NCBI GenBank assembly: GCA_947000775.1
Contig: CAMQGK010000634.1
Location: forward strand, 22,852,001-22,916,000
Direction of reading: 5' to 3'
DNA from: Pterois miles
Taxonomy: Eukaryota > Chordata > Actinopteri > Perciformes > Scorpaenidae
Length of the DNA stretch: 64,000 nt
Shown here: one piece after another, positions 1 through 11,100 of the stretch
How positions within the stretch are numbered: position 1 is the first letter of the stretch
How the letters are laid out: every line of letters starts with the position of its first letter
The notes under the pieces: model-generated
Database searches by the model: none
Seen by the model: only the letters and a program-made list of their open reading frames with translations
Told to the model about the DNA's origin: nothing
Position numbers and translations under genes: made by a program

Positions 1-690
1 AAAGGTTATAGTATATTATGTCGAAAACAGTCATAGTATAGTATATCGAAAAAAGTTATCAAAAAAGTCCTAATAAAGTATGTCATCAAAAAATGGTATA
101 GTATGTCAAAAAAAGTCAGTGTAGCATATCAAAAAAGTTTTAGTATAGTATCTCAAAAAAATCATAGTATGGTATGTCGAAAAAAGTCATAGTGTAGTAT
201 GTCAAAAAGGTCCTAGTATAGTATGTCGAAAAAAGTCATAGTGTAGTATATCAAAAAGGTCCTAGTATAGTATGTCAAAAAGGTCCTAGTATAGTATGTC
301 AAAAAAGCCATAGTGTAATATGTTGACAAAAGTGGTAAAGTCATTGTATAGTATGTCATACTTTGCTGTAGTATGTCAAAAAAATTCACAGTGCAGTAAG
401 TTGAAAAATGTCATCAAGAGTCATAGTATAGTATGTCAAAAAGTCGAAATATAGTACGTCAAAAAAATCATAGCATAGTATGTTGAAAAATGTCAGCACA
501 GCATTTTGAAAATGTCATCAAAAAAGTCATAGTTTTGTGTGTCAAAAAAAATCGTAGTATAGTATGTTGAAACAAGTGGTAAAAAAGTCATACTATAGTA
601 TGTCAGAAAACGGCAAAGTATAGTATGTCAACAACAACTATGAAAAAAGTTATAGTATGTTTTAAGAAAGTGGTAAAGTCATACTACAGT
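1..690. repeat. AT-rich satellite, block 1 (about 24-bp unit)
   Basis: Degenerate tandem copies of a unit close to GTCATAGTATAGTATGTC followed by 5-7 A. Variants use TTG for TC before the A-run, or ATCAAAAAA spacer half-units. Copies differ by substitutions and A-run length, so this is an old array. The block extends beyond the left edge of the window. Confidence 0.95.
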
Positions 691-2400
691 AAAAAAAAAA
701 AAAAATTGCAGATATTTTTTTTTCTTTATGTGATAAACTATAACAATTTAATAACAAATGATACACAAAATTTCTCAACCTCATGAAACATTTATTCAAC
801 ATCACCTATGGTCTCTCCAACGTACATTTTGTGTCTGTGCTGCAGTGCACTTATGCATATATTTTCAATAAAAATAATGTATCATAATAATGTGTCAAAT
901 AAATGTTTGGATGAAAAAATAAAGTTTTAGTGCACTTAACAGCATTTATTACATTTTTGAGACAAAGATGTATAAACCTACATAAATAAAACAAACAGTT
1001 GTGCTGCACATAGTAGTACCCTGTAGCATGTCTTTGTCTGGTCTGAAGAAAATACTACAGTGGGCTGAAGTGAGATGGCTGTAGCTGCAGCTTTTTCCTT
1101 CTGGGCCTCTTGTTAAGTCTGGAGATGGTGACACTTCAGGTGATTCCACAGGTTTGTGGAGGTTTTCTTCCTCTTCTTTCCTCACTTCCCATGATCACCA
1201 CACGATAGCAGATACTGCATCTGGCCTTCCCTGGCGTTGGCTCAGTGATATACTGTCGTAACGCATTCGATTTCTGTTCAGCCATCAGACTGCAACTATA
1301 AAAAACAGAAAAATATAAAGTTAGTGTTTTATTTGAAAGTAATTTATCCTATCATTCCATTATTCTGTGCACATTACAATCTAATACATCTGGAGCTTAT
1401 CAATACCACGGCCCTGGAGGCTGTTACCGGGTTTCAGTACCCCTCCCTACCTGTAAGCTACAGCCAGGCTGTTACCAGGTTTCAGTACCCCTCCCTACCT
1501 GTAAGCTACAGCCAGGCTGTTACCAGGTTTCAGTACCCCCTCCCTACCTGTAAGCTACAGCTGGCTGTTACCGGGTTTCAGTACCCCCTCCCTACCTGTA
1601 AGCTACAGCTGGCTGTTACCGGGTTTCAGTACCCCTCCCTACCTGTAAGCTACAGCCAGGCTGTAACCAGGTTTCAGTACCCCTCCCTACCTGTAAGCTA
1701 CAGCTGGCTGTTACCGGGTTTCAGTACCCCTCCCTACCTGTAAGCTACAGCTGGCTGTTACCGGGTTTCAGTACCCCTCCCTACCTGTAAGCTACAGCCA
1801 GGCTGTAACCAGGTTTCAGTACCCCTCCCTACCTGTAAGCTACAGCCAGGCTGTTACCGGGTTTCAGTACCCATCCCTACCTGTAAGCTACAGCTGGCTG
1901 TTACCAGGTTTCAGTACCCCTCCCTACCTGTAAGCTACAGCCAGGCTGTTACCAGGATTCAGTACCCCTCCCTACCTGTAAGCTACAGCCAGGCTGTTAC
2001 CAGGTTTCAGTACCCCTCCCTACCTGTAAGCTACAGCCAGGCTGTTACCAGGTTTCAGTACCCCTCCCTACCTGTAAGCTACAGCAGGCTGGAGGCTCAC
2101 TATCAATACAGTTCAAGTATTTTCTCTCTCTAACATTTAACATCTAACCAGTTAAATGTAGAGGGCCTAGAAAGAGAAGAATCTTTTTCCTGGTTGCTCC
2201 CAGTTAGGTTGCAGAGGTTAACCTACTGGGCTGCATCTACTGTCTTCAGTTTGATTGACACAAAGGGCGGAGTCACACCTGTTTCACAGAAACGACAGCA
2301 CTGGGCTGCCTGCAGATGTGCCTGCTAGGTAATCGGCTTAAGGTGCTCGGGCACCGGCTGATGCCGATCAAAAAAAATCTGTCCGGTTGGTCGACCTCTA
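691..2400. mobile_element. DNA interrupting the satellite; possible transposon
   Basis: About 1.7 kb of non-satellite sequence lies between two satellite blocks of the same orientation. Its right boundary reads GGTCGACCTCTA, immediately followed by resumed satellite. On the minus strand this begins TAGAGGTCGACC, which I recall as the terminal sequence of a common fish DNA-transposon family. A matching inverted end is not visible at the left boundary, where a poly-A run of about 14 occurs, so the copy would be truncated or rearranged. It contains the 48-bp minisatellite described separately and no intact gene; a 78-codon minus-strand frame at 949-1185 is not recognised. Confidence 0.4.
1419..2087 (+). 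repeat. 48-bp minisatellite, about 14 units
   Basis: Near-identical tandem units begin GGCTGTTACC(A/G)GGTTTC and end TAAGCTACAGCCA or CAGCT. Most are 48 bp, with one-base insertions in a C-run and a shorter CAGCT/CAGCCA junction variant. Variant types recur in a patterned order. Because 48 is a multiple of three, part of the array is open and would encode a 16-residue repeat, but frame-breaking units and lack of any gene context argue against translation. Confidence 0.95.
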
Positions 2401-4395
2401 GTATAGTATGTCAAAGAAATTAAAAAGTCACAGTGTAGTATGTTGAAAAAGGTCATAGTATAGCATGTCAAAAAAGTCATAGTATGTTGTAAAAGTTATA
2501 GTATTTAAAAAAAAAAAAAAAAAACATGTTGGAAAAAAATCTTCAAAAAAGTCATATGTCGAAAAAAAAAGTCATAGTGTAGTATGTTGAAAAAAGTCAT
2601 CAAAAAAGTATAAATGATAATACAGTACGTCAAAAAAATCATAATATAGCGTGTTGAAAATGTCATCAAAAAGGTTATAGTGTAGTATGTCGCAAAAAGT
2701 TAGCAAAAAAGTCCTAATAAAGTATGTCGAAGAAAGTCATCATAAAAGTCATAGTATAGTATGTCAAAAAAGTCATAGTATAGTATGTTGTAAAAAGTCA
2801 TAGTATAGTATGTCAAAAAAGTAATAGTATAGTATGTTGTAAAAAGTCATAGTATAGTATGTTGAAAAAAGTCATCAAAAAAGTCATAGTATAGTATGTC
2901 GAAAAAAAAAGTCCCTAATAAAGTATGTTGAGGAAAATTATTAAGAAAGTCATAGGATAGTATGTTGAAAAAGTCAAAGTATAGTATGTCAAAAAAGTCA
3001 TAGTGTAGTATATCAAAAAAGTCTTCGTATAGTATGTTGTAAAAAGTCATAGTATAGTATGTCAAAAAAGTCATAGTATAGTATGTTGTAAAAAGTCATA
3101 GTATAGTATGTCAAAAAAGTAATAGTATAGTCTGTTGTAAAAAGCCATAGTATAGTATGTTGAAAAAAGTCATCAAAAAAGTCATAGTATAGTATGTCGA
3201 AAAAGTCAGAGTATGATATGTCGAAAAAGTCATAGTATAGGATGTCGAAAAAAAAGTCACTAATAAAGTATGTTGAGGAAAATTATTAAGAAAGTCATAG
3301 GATAGTATGTTGAAAAAGTCAAAGTATAGTATGTCAAAAAAGTCATAGTGTAGTATATCAAAAAAGTCATAGTATAGTATGTCAAAAAAGTCAGAGTATG
3401 ATATGTCGAAAAAAGTCATAGTATAGGATGTCGAATAAAAGTCCTAATAAAGTATGTCGAGGAAAATTATTATAAAGTCATAGTATAGTATGTCGAAAGT
3501 CATAGTATAGTATGTTGAAAACCGTCATCAATGAAGTCATAGTTAAGGATTTTGAAAAAAGTCATCAAAAAAGTCCTAGTTATAGTATGTCGAAAAAGTC
3601 ATAGTATAGTACGTTGAAAAAAAGTCATAGTATAGTATATCAAAAAAGTCGTAGTATAGTATGTCGAAAAAAGTCATAGTGTACTATGTTGAAAAAAGTC
3701 ATCAAAAAAGTCATAGTATAGCATGTCATAAAAAATCATAATATAGTACGTCAAAAAAATCATAGTATAGCGAGTTGAAAATGTCATCAAAAAGGTTATA
3801 GTATAGTATGTCACAAAAAGTTAGCAAAAAAGTCCTAATAAAGTATGTCAAGGAAAGTCATCAAAAAAGTCGAAAATGTCAAAAAAAAAAGTCCTAGTAT
3901 AGTATGTCAAAAAAAAGTCCAAGTATAGTATGTTGAAAAAAGTCATAGTATAGTATGTCAAAAAAGTCATAGTATAGTATGTTGAAAAAGTCATAGTATA
4001 GTCTGTCGAAAAAAGTTATCAAAAAAGTCCTAATAAAGTATGTCGAGGAAAGTCATCAAAAAAGTCATAGTATAGTATGTCGAAAAAAGTCATTGTATAG
4101 TATGTCAAAAAAAGTCATAGTATAGTATGTTAAAAACAGTCATAGTATAGTATGTCAAAAAAAAATTCATACTATAGTATGTCATAAAAAGTCGTAGCAT
4201 AGTGTGTCAAAAAATCTTAGTAAATCACAGTATAGTATGTTGAAAAATGTCATAGTATTGCATGTTGAAAAAATCATAAATGTCATTGTATAGTATGTTG
4301 AAAAAATTGGTAAAAAAAGTATTGTATAGTATAGTATGTCAGAAAATCATAGTATTGTATGTTGAAAAACGTCATAGTATAGTATGTTGAAAAAA
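2401..4395. repeat. AT-rich satellite, block 2
   Basis: The 24-bp satellite (GTCATAGTATAGTATG core) resumes in the same orientation after the interruption. Longer composite repeats are visible: about 200-bp stretches near 2800-3080 and 3090-3420 resemble each other closely, indicating higher-order duplication. Minus-strand frames here (2847-3074 and 3111-3419) give repeating DFFDILYY-type peptides and are artefacts of the period. Confidence 0.95.
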
Positions 4396-4920
4396 GTGGT
4401 AAAAAATACTATAGACATACCATACTATGGCATTTTCATGACATTCTATACTTTTTTACGATATATTATAATTTGACATTTTTGTATGACCAACTATACT
4501 GTGATTATTTTTGTTTATATTTGATGACATACTATACTATAAACGTTTGAAAGAATTTTATGTACTATGACATTTTTATGACGTGCTATACTACGACATT
4601 TTTATGACATACTATATTATGACTTTTTCTACGTACTGTACTATGACTTTTTTAGGATTTTTGGACATACTACATCATGACATTTGTATGATAATGTACT
4701 ACTAATGTAGACTAAAACATTTTTATTTATGACATACTATACCATGACTTTTTTGACAACATACTATCCTAAACCATTTTTATGACCTACTATACTACGA
4801 TATATTTATGACACACTATGACTTTTTTTATGACGTACTATACTATGACAATAAATACTATACTAGCGATACTATGACATTTTTAAGACAGTTTCATGAC
4901 ATACTACACTATGAATAGCG
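4396..4920. repeat. AT-rich satellite, inverted block
   Basis: From about 4.4 kb the satellite motif appears as its reverse complement (ACATACTATACTATGAC followed by T-runs), with more divergence and TTTTTATGAC variants. The array therefore changes orientation here, making a large imperfect palindrome with block 2. The block ends at unique sequence near 4920. Confidence 0.9.
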
Positions 4921-5021
4921 TATGACATTTATAATTTGGGTAAAGTGTCGCTCTGAAAACTCATTTAAAAAATCATTTGCTATCACACATCTGTTCACAC
5001 ATCCTTTCAGGCAGATGCACA

Positions 5022-5024
5022 TGG

Positions 5025-5073
<49 letters not shown>
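5022..5073. repeat. (CA)n microsatellite
   Basis: An uninterrupted CA dinucleotide run of about 26 repeats. The HTHTHT and CVCVCV frames across it are artefacts. Confidence 0.97.
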
Positions 5074-5076
<3 letters not shown>

Positions 5077-7339
5077 CCCTCCGGTATTCACCCAACACGC
5101 CTCCCCTGCTGACAGGACAGGTCTGCATCGACTGGCCGACTCCGGGGACCGGAGAGCGGAGGCGCTCCGCCCAGACAGACTCTATCGGGAAATTGACAGC
5201 AGAACAACTACTCGCGCAAATGACACATCAGCCGGTTGAGAAAGCCATTATGGAGGTAGAGGTGCAGCAAGAGAGGTGGAGAAGATAGAGTGTTTCCATA
5301 GCTACCCCCTCAACCCTTCCTCCATCATACTTAATTAAAGTACATCATCCTCTTTCGCTCCCTCTGCTGTTTTTGGCCCGTCATTTCAAAGGCTGCTCTT
5401 ATTCTCCTCACACCACATTAAAGGACATTGTGGGAAAAAGAAAGAAAAAAAAAAAAAAAAAAAAAAAAAGGTTTTGCTGCTCTAATTACCGTCTTGTAAT
5501 CTTATCCAAGCTTCTGGCGGCAGGAACTGGAAGCGTCTTTGTCCTATTTACTCCCGTTCCCTCGTGCTCTCTGGTGGGACGCAGGAAGACTGTACCCAGC
5601 ACCTCATCCTCCATCTTTGGGAGGAGAAGGTCTTGTGTATTCCTTGTTTATTGTTCTTCCTCCGCCTGCGACTGACCGCACATTTCCATGTTGCTGTAAT
5701 GCCGCGGCTTTGTGATGACGACTGCTGTTTGGGAGTCTTTATCAGAGAGAGCAGTCTTATCTAGGTCCGTTCAGTATGCACCGTATACTAGATCTAGATG
5801 TACAGCATTGTTATGATTTAGTGATATATTTGTGGGGCGTTTATTGCGTGTTATCGCTGCGGTGGTGTTCCGGTTTTAAAGAATCAGATATCTGCTGTGT
5901 TGATGCAGGAATCAGATAGGAGAGGATGTTCGGGAACAGCAAGGTGTTTGTTTAGACAGCGGCCGCAAATTTCATCACAGCCGTGTGTTTGTGTGTATTT
6001 TCACTTGTTTGCTGTCCTTGACCCCACCCTGAGGGGTCCCAGACTCTGTGACTAAGCTGTTTTATCGGAGTGCGAGAGGCTGCGTCAGCTCCTGTTGCCC
6101 CACAGGCACAGCTGTACTTCTATCATCGCTGCCGTGTTAAAACCTTGTTTTGCTGTCTTTCCCCCCGCCTCCCTTCCCGTCGCTCTTGTTTTATGTAGAA
6201 CGTGGTCAGCTGTGGATTCTTGGCTGACTTTTCTCACATCAGAGATGTGAAACCAGACAAAGCCCATTGTGAGTCTTCAATAATTGCGAGGTTCGTGTCA
6301 GAATTTGAGCAATTTCAGCCACTTCACTTGTGCGCTCCTTGCTGTATTTCAGCGTTGTTTGAGCGGAAGCGCCTTGTTTTCGGCGGCGAAGGCCAGGGGG
6401 ATAAGAGCAGAAGCAAAGTGGCGGAGAGGCCCCCAAAGCAGTCCTTTGAGGCTTGCCAAATGAGAATGAGGTCTACCTGCTTCGTACTCGCTGTGGGTCC
6501 ACGGGAGAGAAGCAGGGAGCGGTGGTGAGAGTTTCTGTGGGGGGGAAAGAGAGAAAGGTTTTTCCTTTGAGAGCATCCTGTTATTATTCTGCCTCAGGCG
6601 CCGAGCAGAGAGAAATGAGTGTTCTGTGTTTATGGGACCTAACACAAAACATCATGTACACACACTTATGCTGGCACACACACGCTCGGAAAGACTGGCA
6701 GCGGCATATCAATGAGATGAAGGTAGGAGAAGAAAATAAACACGTCAGGCAGAATGCGAGGAGGACCAATCAGTGGCAACTTGTTTCTCAAGGGCTGAAA
6801 TTGAAGCGGACGCCTCAGATGGTTGCAGTGAAATTTCGGATTGGATTTCAGCGCATGTAAATGACCGCATTGTGGTCATATAACACATGAAACAACTGCT
6901 TGAAGTCATCTAGATGTTTAGTCATTTACACCTGCTTAACATCAGCAAGTTAGCATTGTCATTGTAATGTGTGCGGGAGTTAGCGTTTCATTCAAAGTGT
7001 TGCTATGCGTAAGTGTAGCCTCAGAGCTGCTAGCATGTCAGCTGGCTCTTAGGGCCAGATGTTGCCTATAAACAAACACACTCAGCACACACAGGCTACA
7101 CCATTCGCCACACATACTGTAAACTGGTATTTAAAAAAGAAGAATTTTCACATTTCACACCTACGTCAGACCAGACATACACATGGTTTGATAAGAAGAT
7201 TCAAAAACATTTTGTTTCTGTTCACTGTTCGCTGACTATTTTTCGACAGCCTTAAATGCCAGTGTAAAATGCATCGATACCAAGCATCATACGAGGCTGA
7301 GGAGGTTAAATAATGCTCCAAACTGCCATGGCGCTTTTC

Positions 7340-7710
7340 AAAGGGGTCCTTTGACCTCTGACTTCCAGATATGTGAATGACAATGGGCTCCATCGGTACC
7401 CACCAGTCTCCCCTTTACAGATATGCCCACTTTATGATAATCATATACAGTTTGGATCAAGTCATAGTCAAGTCAGCTCACTGACACACTGACAGCTGTT
7501 GTTGCCTGTTGGGCTGCAGTTTGCCATGTTAGGATTTGAGCACATTTTTAATGCTAAATGCAGAACCTGTGAGGGTTTCTGGACTATTATTGGCATCATT
7601 TTGTGTTGTTAATTGATTTCCAATAATAGATATATACATATATTTACATAAAGCAGCAAATTTTCACACTCCCATGTTGATAAGAGTGTTAAACACCATC
7701 TGTCAATGAC
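7340..7710 (+). repeat. Dispersed TIR-element fragment (family X, copy 1)
   Basis: The segment CAGTCTCCCCTTTACAGATA and the following TGCCCACTTTATGATAATCA recur near 63810-63850. The part around TGTTAATTGATTTCCAATAA to CCCATGTTGATAAGAGTGTT recurs inverted at about 59545-59640. The three copies define one dispersed family whose ends (TAGGG(C/T)TGTCAA) are visible only in the copy at 59441. Confidence 0.75.
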
Positions 7711-9236
7711 CTTTTCGTCTTATTCTGAATTGTGCGACACTTTGTGGTCTGTTTCATTATGAGCTGTAGAAATTAAATGTTTATCAGCTCTCTGACATTC
7801 AATAACAATCGCTGAAATGTTACTGCAGTGAAGGTTTATAGATACATGTGATGAATCAGTGGTATGGGCTCGATGAATAGCCACAGCCGTGTGTAATGAC
7901 AGCTGTTCCCGGCGCCGTTGGAGGATCTCGTCGATGCGACACAATCGCTGAAATTACGCTGCTTCTTTCCTGTTCTTCTCATTAGTGAGTGGAGGGGCGG
8001 CGGGCCGGACTATAATACAATTCAATACGCACCTGGATGTTAAAGATCGTTTATGGAGAACTGTGGGAGTGGGAATGAGGCTTGTGTATGTGCAGCCAGC
8101 TCTACAGCGATTAAGATTTATAAACCAGATCCATGCATATGTGCAGTTTTATACATCTGCGAAAAGAATGCATTTTAGTCGTGAAGCTGCACTGAGTTTT
8201 ATGCATCAGGCCCCTAGTCCTGTCGTCACAGAACATCATGAGCTGAAGTGTGGGAGCTGAAACATAATGCAGTGTAGCTCATTCCGAGTGTCAGCCTGCG
8301 GAGCAGCAGAAACACCTCTCGCCTCCAGAGATGACCTGTTAATTAAACATGTTGGCCTCCTGCAGCAGGGGGAGAGCCGTAGAAAAGAGGTGTTGGTTCG
8401 ACTACACGACAGGAGCTTTTAGGGCCTCCGTCGCCATTATTAAGGCGTCAGACGTTCCTCCTCCTGTTGCCTGTCTCCAATGAGGGATGTCTGCCCATTG
8501 TGGCAGAAAACAGCGAGGACGGCGGCTCAGGCCAAGCGTCTGTGCATTATTCATGCGGCTTGTAAATTGGCCAGCTGCAGTCTGCTTGAAAGAAATTGCT
8601 CCGAGTTTGAAATACACTTCCTCTTCCCACACAGCAGGGCTGCTGCTCGCAAGCTGCAGGTTTCCAATGGCATTGTTCTGCACAAACCACTGTTTCGTTT
8701 TGTTTCCCCATCATCTATAATTCTACAGCGGTGCTGCTTCAACGCCTCTGTTTTCCTCCTGCACTATACTGTATCAGATTGAATTATACAGTATGCACAG
8801 TATGCAGTATCCTACCTGTTCATTCATGTATTTCCAATACATGCGCAGGGTGTTTTTTCCTACTATTTTTTTCTTTTTGTGAATCTATGGATGTGCCAGA
8901 GGGTGTAATGCAATTGTGAATTATTGGGACTTAGGTAACTCTTTTATATTGCTGCCAAGCCCAAACATATTTTGGAGCAGAACCCAATAAAGCTGCTGTG
9001 ATTTATGAACTCCGCTTTTTCACTGGTTTGCCATCCATTCTCAGTTTTTTTTTTTTTTTCCCAAAGCAATCTCGAGAATGGCACATCTGTAAAGTGATAA
9101 GGAGAATGTTGATGATGATTTCTGCATGAGGCCTGGGGAGCGAGAAAAGAAAAGGAAAAAAACAAATTGATGCTATTATGCTGAATGGAAATTTCTCCTG
9201 TATGTGAGAATGACATTCAAACAATAGCTCAACAAT

Positions 9237-9297
9237 CTCTCTCCTTCTCTCTCTCTCTCTCTCTCCCTCTCTCCTTCTCCTCCTCTCATATCTGTAG
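9237..9297 (+). repeat. CT-rich microsatellite forming the KLHL29 polypyrimidine tract
   Basis: An almost pure CT tract with a (TC)n core runs directly into the acceptor ...CATATCTGTAG of the exon at 9298. It is both a simple repeat and the presumed U2AF-binding polypyrimidine tract. Confidence 0.85.
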
Positions 9298-9442
9298 ATA
9301 ACAAATACGCCCCTGCAGTGAGTCTAAACGGTTTTATATTCATCCTGGGAGGAGCCTACGCTCGAGCCACCACTATCTATGACCCAGACAAAGGCAACAT
9401 CAAGGCTGGTCCCAACATGAATCACTCTCGGCAGTTCTGCAG
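9298..9442 (+). CDS. KLHL29: KLHL29 penultimate coding exon (Kelch repeats)
   Basis: This internal coding exon of a BTB-Kelch protein has 145 nt: 2 nt completing a split codon, 47 codons, then 2 nt of the next codon. It is flanked by a long CT-rich tract ending in tgtag and by a gtaaga donor. The reading includes NKYAPAVSLNGFIFILGG, with the Kelch GG doublet, then YARATTIYDPDKGN and GPNMNHSRQFC, which is a typical Kelch blade (hydrophobic strand-GG, Y, then a spaced W-like position). I recognise the stretch as the C-terminal propeller of KLHL29 from memory of the family, not from a search. KLHL29 is a poorly characterised member; BTB-Kelch proteins usually act as substrate adaptors for CUL3 ubiquitin ligases. 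The BTB, BACK and earlier Kelch exons must lie upstream of the window, because none is visible in 1-9297. Another KLHL paralogue is the main alternative. Confidence 0.85.
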
Positions 9443-9606
9443 GTAAGAGATTATTAACGTAGCTGTGCCACATGTTAAGTTTAATCCCCAGCGTTGAATT
9501 GTAAAGATTTTTCAAAAGCTCAAGTTATACGTCTGTTTCGTGTGAAGCTTCAAAAACACTAACATTGTTATGCAGCCTAAAAAAAAAAAAATATGTAAAA
9601 CTCAAA

Positions 9607-11100
9607 TTTAAAGCAGCAGTAGGTAGAATTGGAGCAAATATGATTAAAAAAAAAAAGTTATTTTTATGAAACAGTCACTATATCCTGACAGTAGTGCATG
9701 AGACAGGTAATCTTAAAATAAATCATGTTCCTCTGTGTCCTCCGGTGATCCTAATGGCATCTGCAAGATTTCACAGCCAATCAGAGCCGAGCTGGAGCCT
9801 GCCGTCTCCGAGCAGCTGTCACTCACAAACTCCAATCAAATGGTCAAACTAGGCAGCACTGATCAAATATGAACTACAACCGTAGGGCTGGGTCGATACA
9901 CCCATCCCCCGATTTGATACTATCACGATAGGTGCTGATTTCATATGCAGTATTTTAAGTATTGTGATTCAATACTATGATTTATTGTGATTTTTGTTAA
10001 CTTCTTTAATACTATATCATGGACAAAAGTTAAATCATTCTCTTCCAGGCATTTTTACTTTGGATATTATCTATATTAATACAGTAAAAATGTTTGATCT
10101 TCAGTATATATGTAGTCAGAGATGAAGTCCTGGAGTCAAATATATCAGTCACTGTTTCCCTCACAAATTAGCGGTATTTTGTAGGGGACATGTAATGTAA
10201 CTACTGATTACTACAATCCATCAATCTTATTTCCATGTACTGTATGTATTTTCCTTTTCACATGTAGCTGTCCGTCAGCTCTGTTCTCTTTAGCCGTTTG
10301 AATGCATTTAGCATAAAGGTCAGCAGATGGCTGCTCTACAGTTGTAGGGTCATCCCGTTTGACCACACTTTACCGCAATAAGATGTTTCCTGTCCATGAG
10401 TTAACTAACAGCTTTAGTCGTGATGTCTAGTTCTGCTTTTCCTGCAGTGTTTGCCATACTTTACTGTATGTGTAACCACATGGGATTTAAAATGCGAGGG
10501 TGCAGGTCGTATCCACGCCAACCATCAGCCCTTTTCCGTTTTGTTATTGTATTGTTTTGGCTCACTGTGGCCGGCTACTGTTTGTTTTGGTGATGGATAC
10601 AGAACAGATATGTCTCTCAGACTACAACAATAAAAGCGGTAACTTCCCTCTACCTCCGCATAGACTCAAATGAAGGAAATATATCGATTCTGGCCTTAAA
10701 AAATCAATTTCAACAAAACAAACTTTCTCATTTTACAGCTAAGCATTACACTACAGGATGTTTCTGAAAACATTTGAGGCGAGAAATAGGCATTATAGTA
10801 TTTGATCATCATATTTGATCAGCGCTGCCTCGTTTATCAGTTTGATCAGAGTTCGCGAGTGATTGACAGCTGCCTCCGTTGATTGATCAGCCAGTAAGAA
10901 CACTCTATCTCTGAAATGACCTGTGATTGGCCAAAGTCTTCCGTCACTAGGTAGATTTTCTAAAGCCTGAAAACAGAGCCATGAGGAGATGAAGAAGTCA
11001 CGTTTTCTCCCAGAAAACTTGAATTACAAAATGCTGAAAGGTTAATATGGATTTTTTTGCCCACTGATGCTGAAAACATTCTGCCTACTGCAGCTTTAAA
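9607..11100. mobile_element. Non-autonomous TIR element, about 1.5 kb, with nested insert
   Basis: The ends are inverted copies of each other: TTTAAAGCAGCAGTAGGTAG on the left, and the reverse complement of the right end reads TTTAAAGCTGCAGTAGGCAG. Internal segments such as GGCAGC(A/G)CTGATCAAATATGA also occur in both arms in inverted orientation, so the element is partly palindromic. It has no coding capacity. I recall this as an abundant fish repeat. It lies inside the last KLHL29 intron, and the left arm is split from the right by the insert starting at 9883. Confidence 0.75.
9883..10700. mobile_element. Nested element starting TAGGGCTGGG
   Basis: Inside the palindromic element, sequence beginning TAGGGCTGGGTCGATACA starts abruptly. 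TAGGGCTGGGYGATA is the usual end of an abundant fish DNA-transposon group (see also 47987-49162). The far end is not clear; ATATATCGATTC at about 10680 may be near it. No coding region is recognised. Confidence 0.45.

Larger units (their letters stand above)
5074..9297. other. KLHL29 upstream intron, mostly unassigned
   Basis: There is no Kelch, BTB or other recognisable exon in this stretch, which should be intron of the plus-strand KLHL29 gene. It holds a 25-bp poly-A run at about 5445-5469, a dispersed-repeat fragment at about 6890-7070 (AGCCTCAGAGCTGCTAGCAT type, recalled from fish repeats), a second repeat at 7340-7710, and a CT-rich tract abutting the exon at 9298. Frames of 60-135 codons at 5.1-5.7, 6.2-6.9 and 8.0-8.8 kb lack family signatures. 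Confidence 0.5.

Noticed and set aside
1324..1743. 139-codon plus-strand ORF with a 16-residue repeat
   Set aside because: It is the in-frame reading of part of the 48-bp minisatellite. Frame-changing units and lack of any gene context make it a chance frame.
2847..3419. Minus-strand ORFs with DFFDILYY repeats
   Set aside because: Artefact of a 24-bp (multiple of three) satellite period; the composition is pure satellite.
1..4920. CRISPR-like array
   Set aside because: The repeats have no unique equal-length spacers, units are contiguous and degenerate, and the sequence is eukaryotic satellite.
4909..5288. ORFs on both strands across the CA run, including a continuation to 5288
   Set aside because: The (HT)n/(VC)n peptides come from the microsatellite. 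The downstream GC-richer part has no splice-flanked exon or recognisable domain.
6453..6860. 135-codon plus-strand ORF in the KLHL29 intron
   Set aside because: No Kelch, BTB or other family pattern, with overlapping frames open on both strands; it is ordinary intronic sequence.
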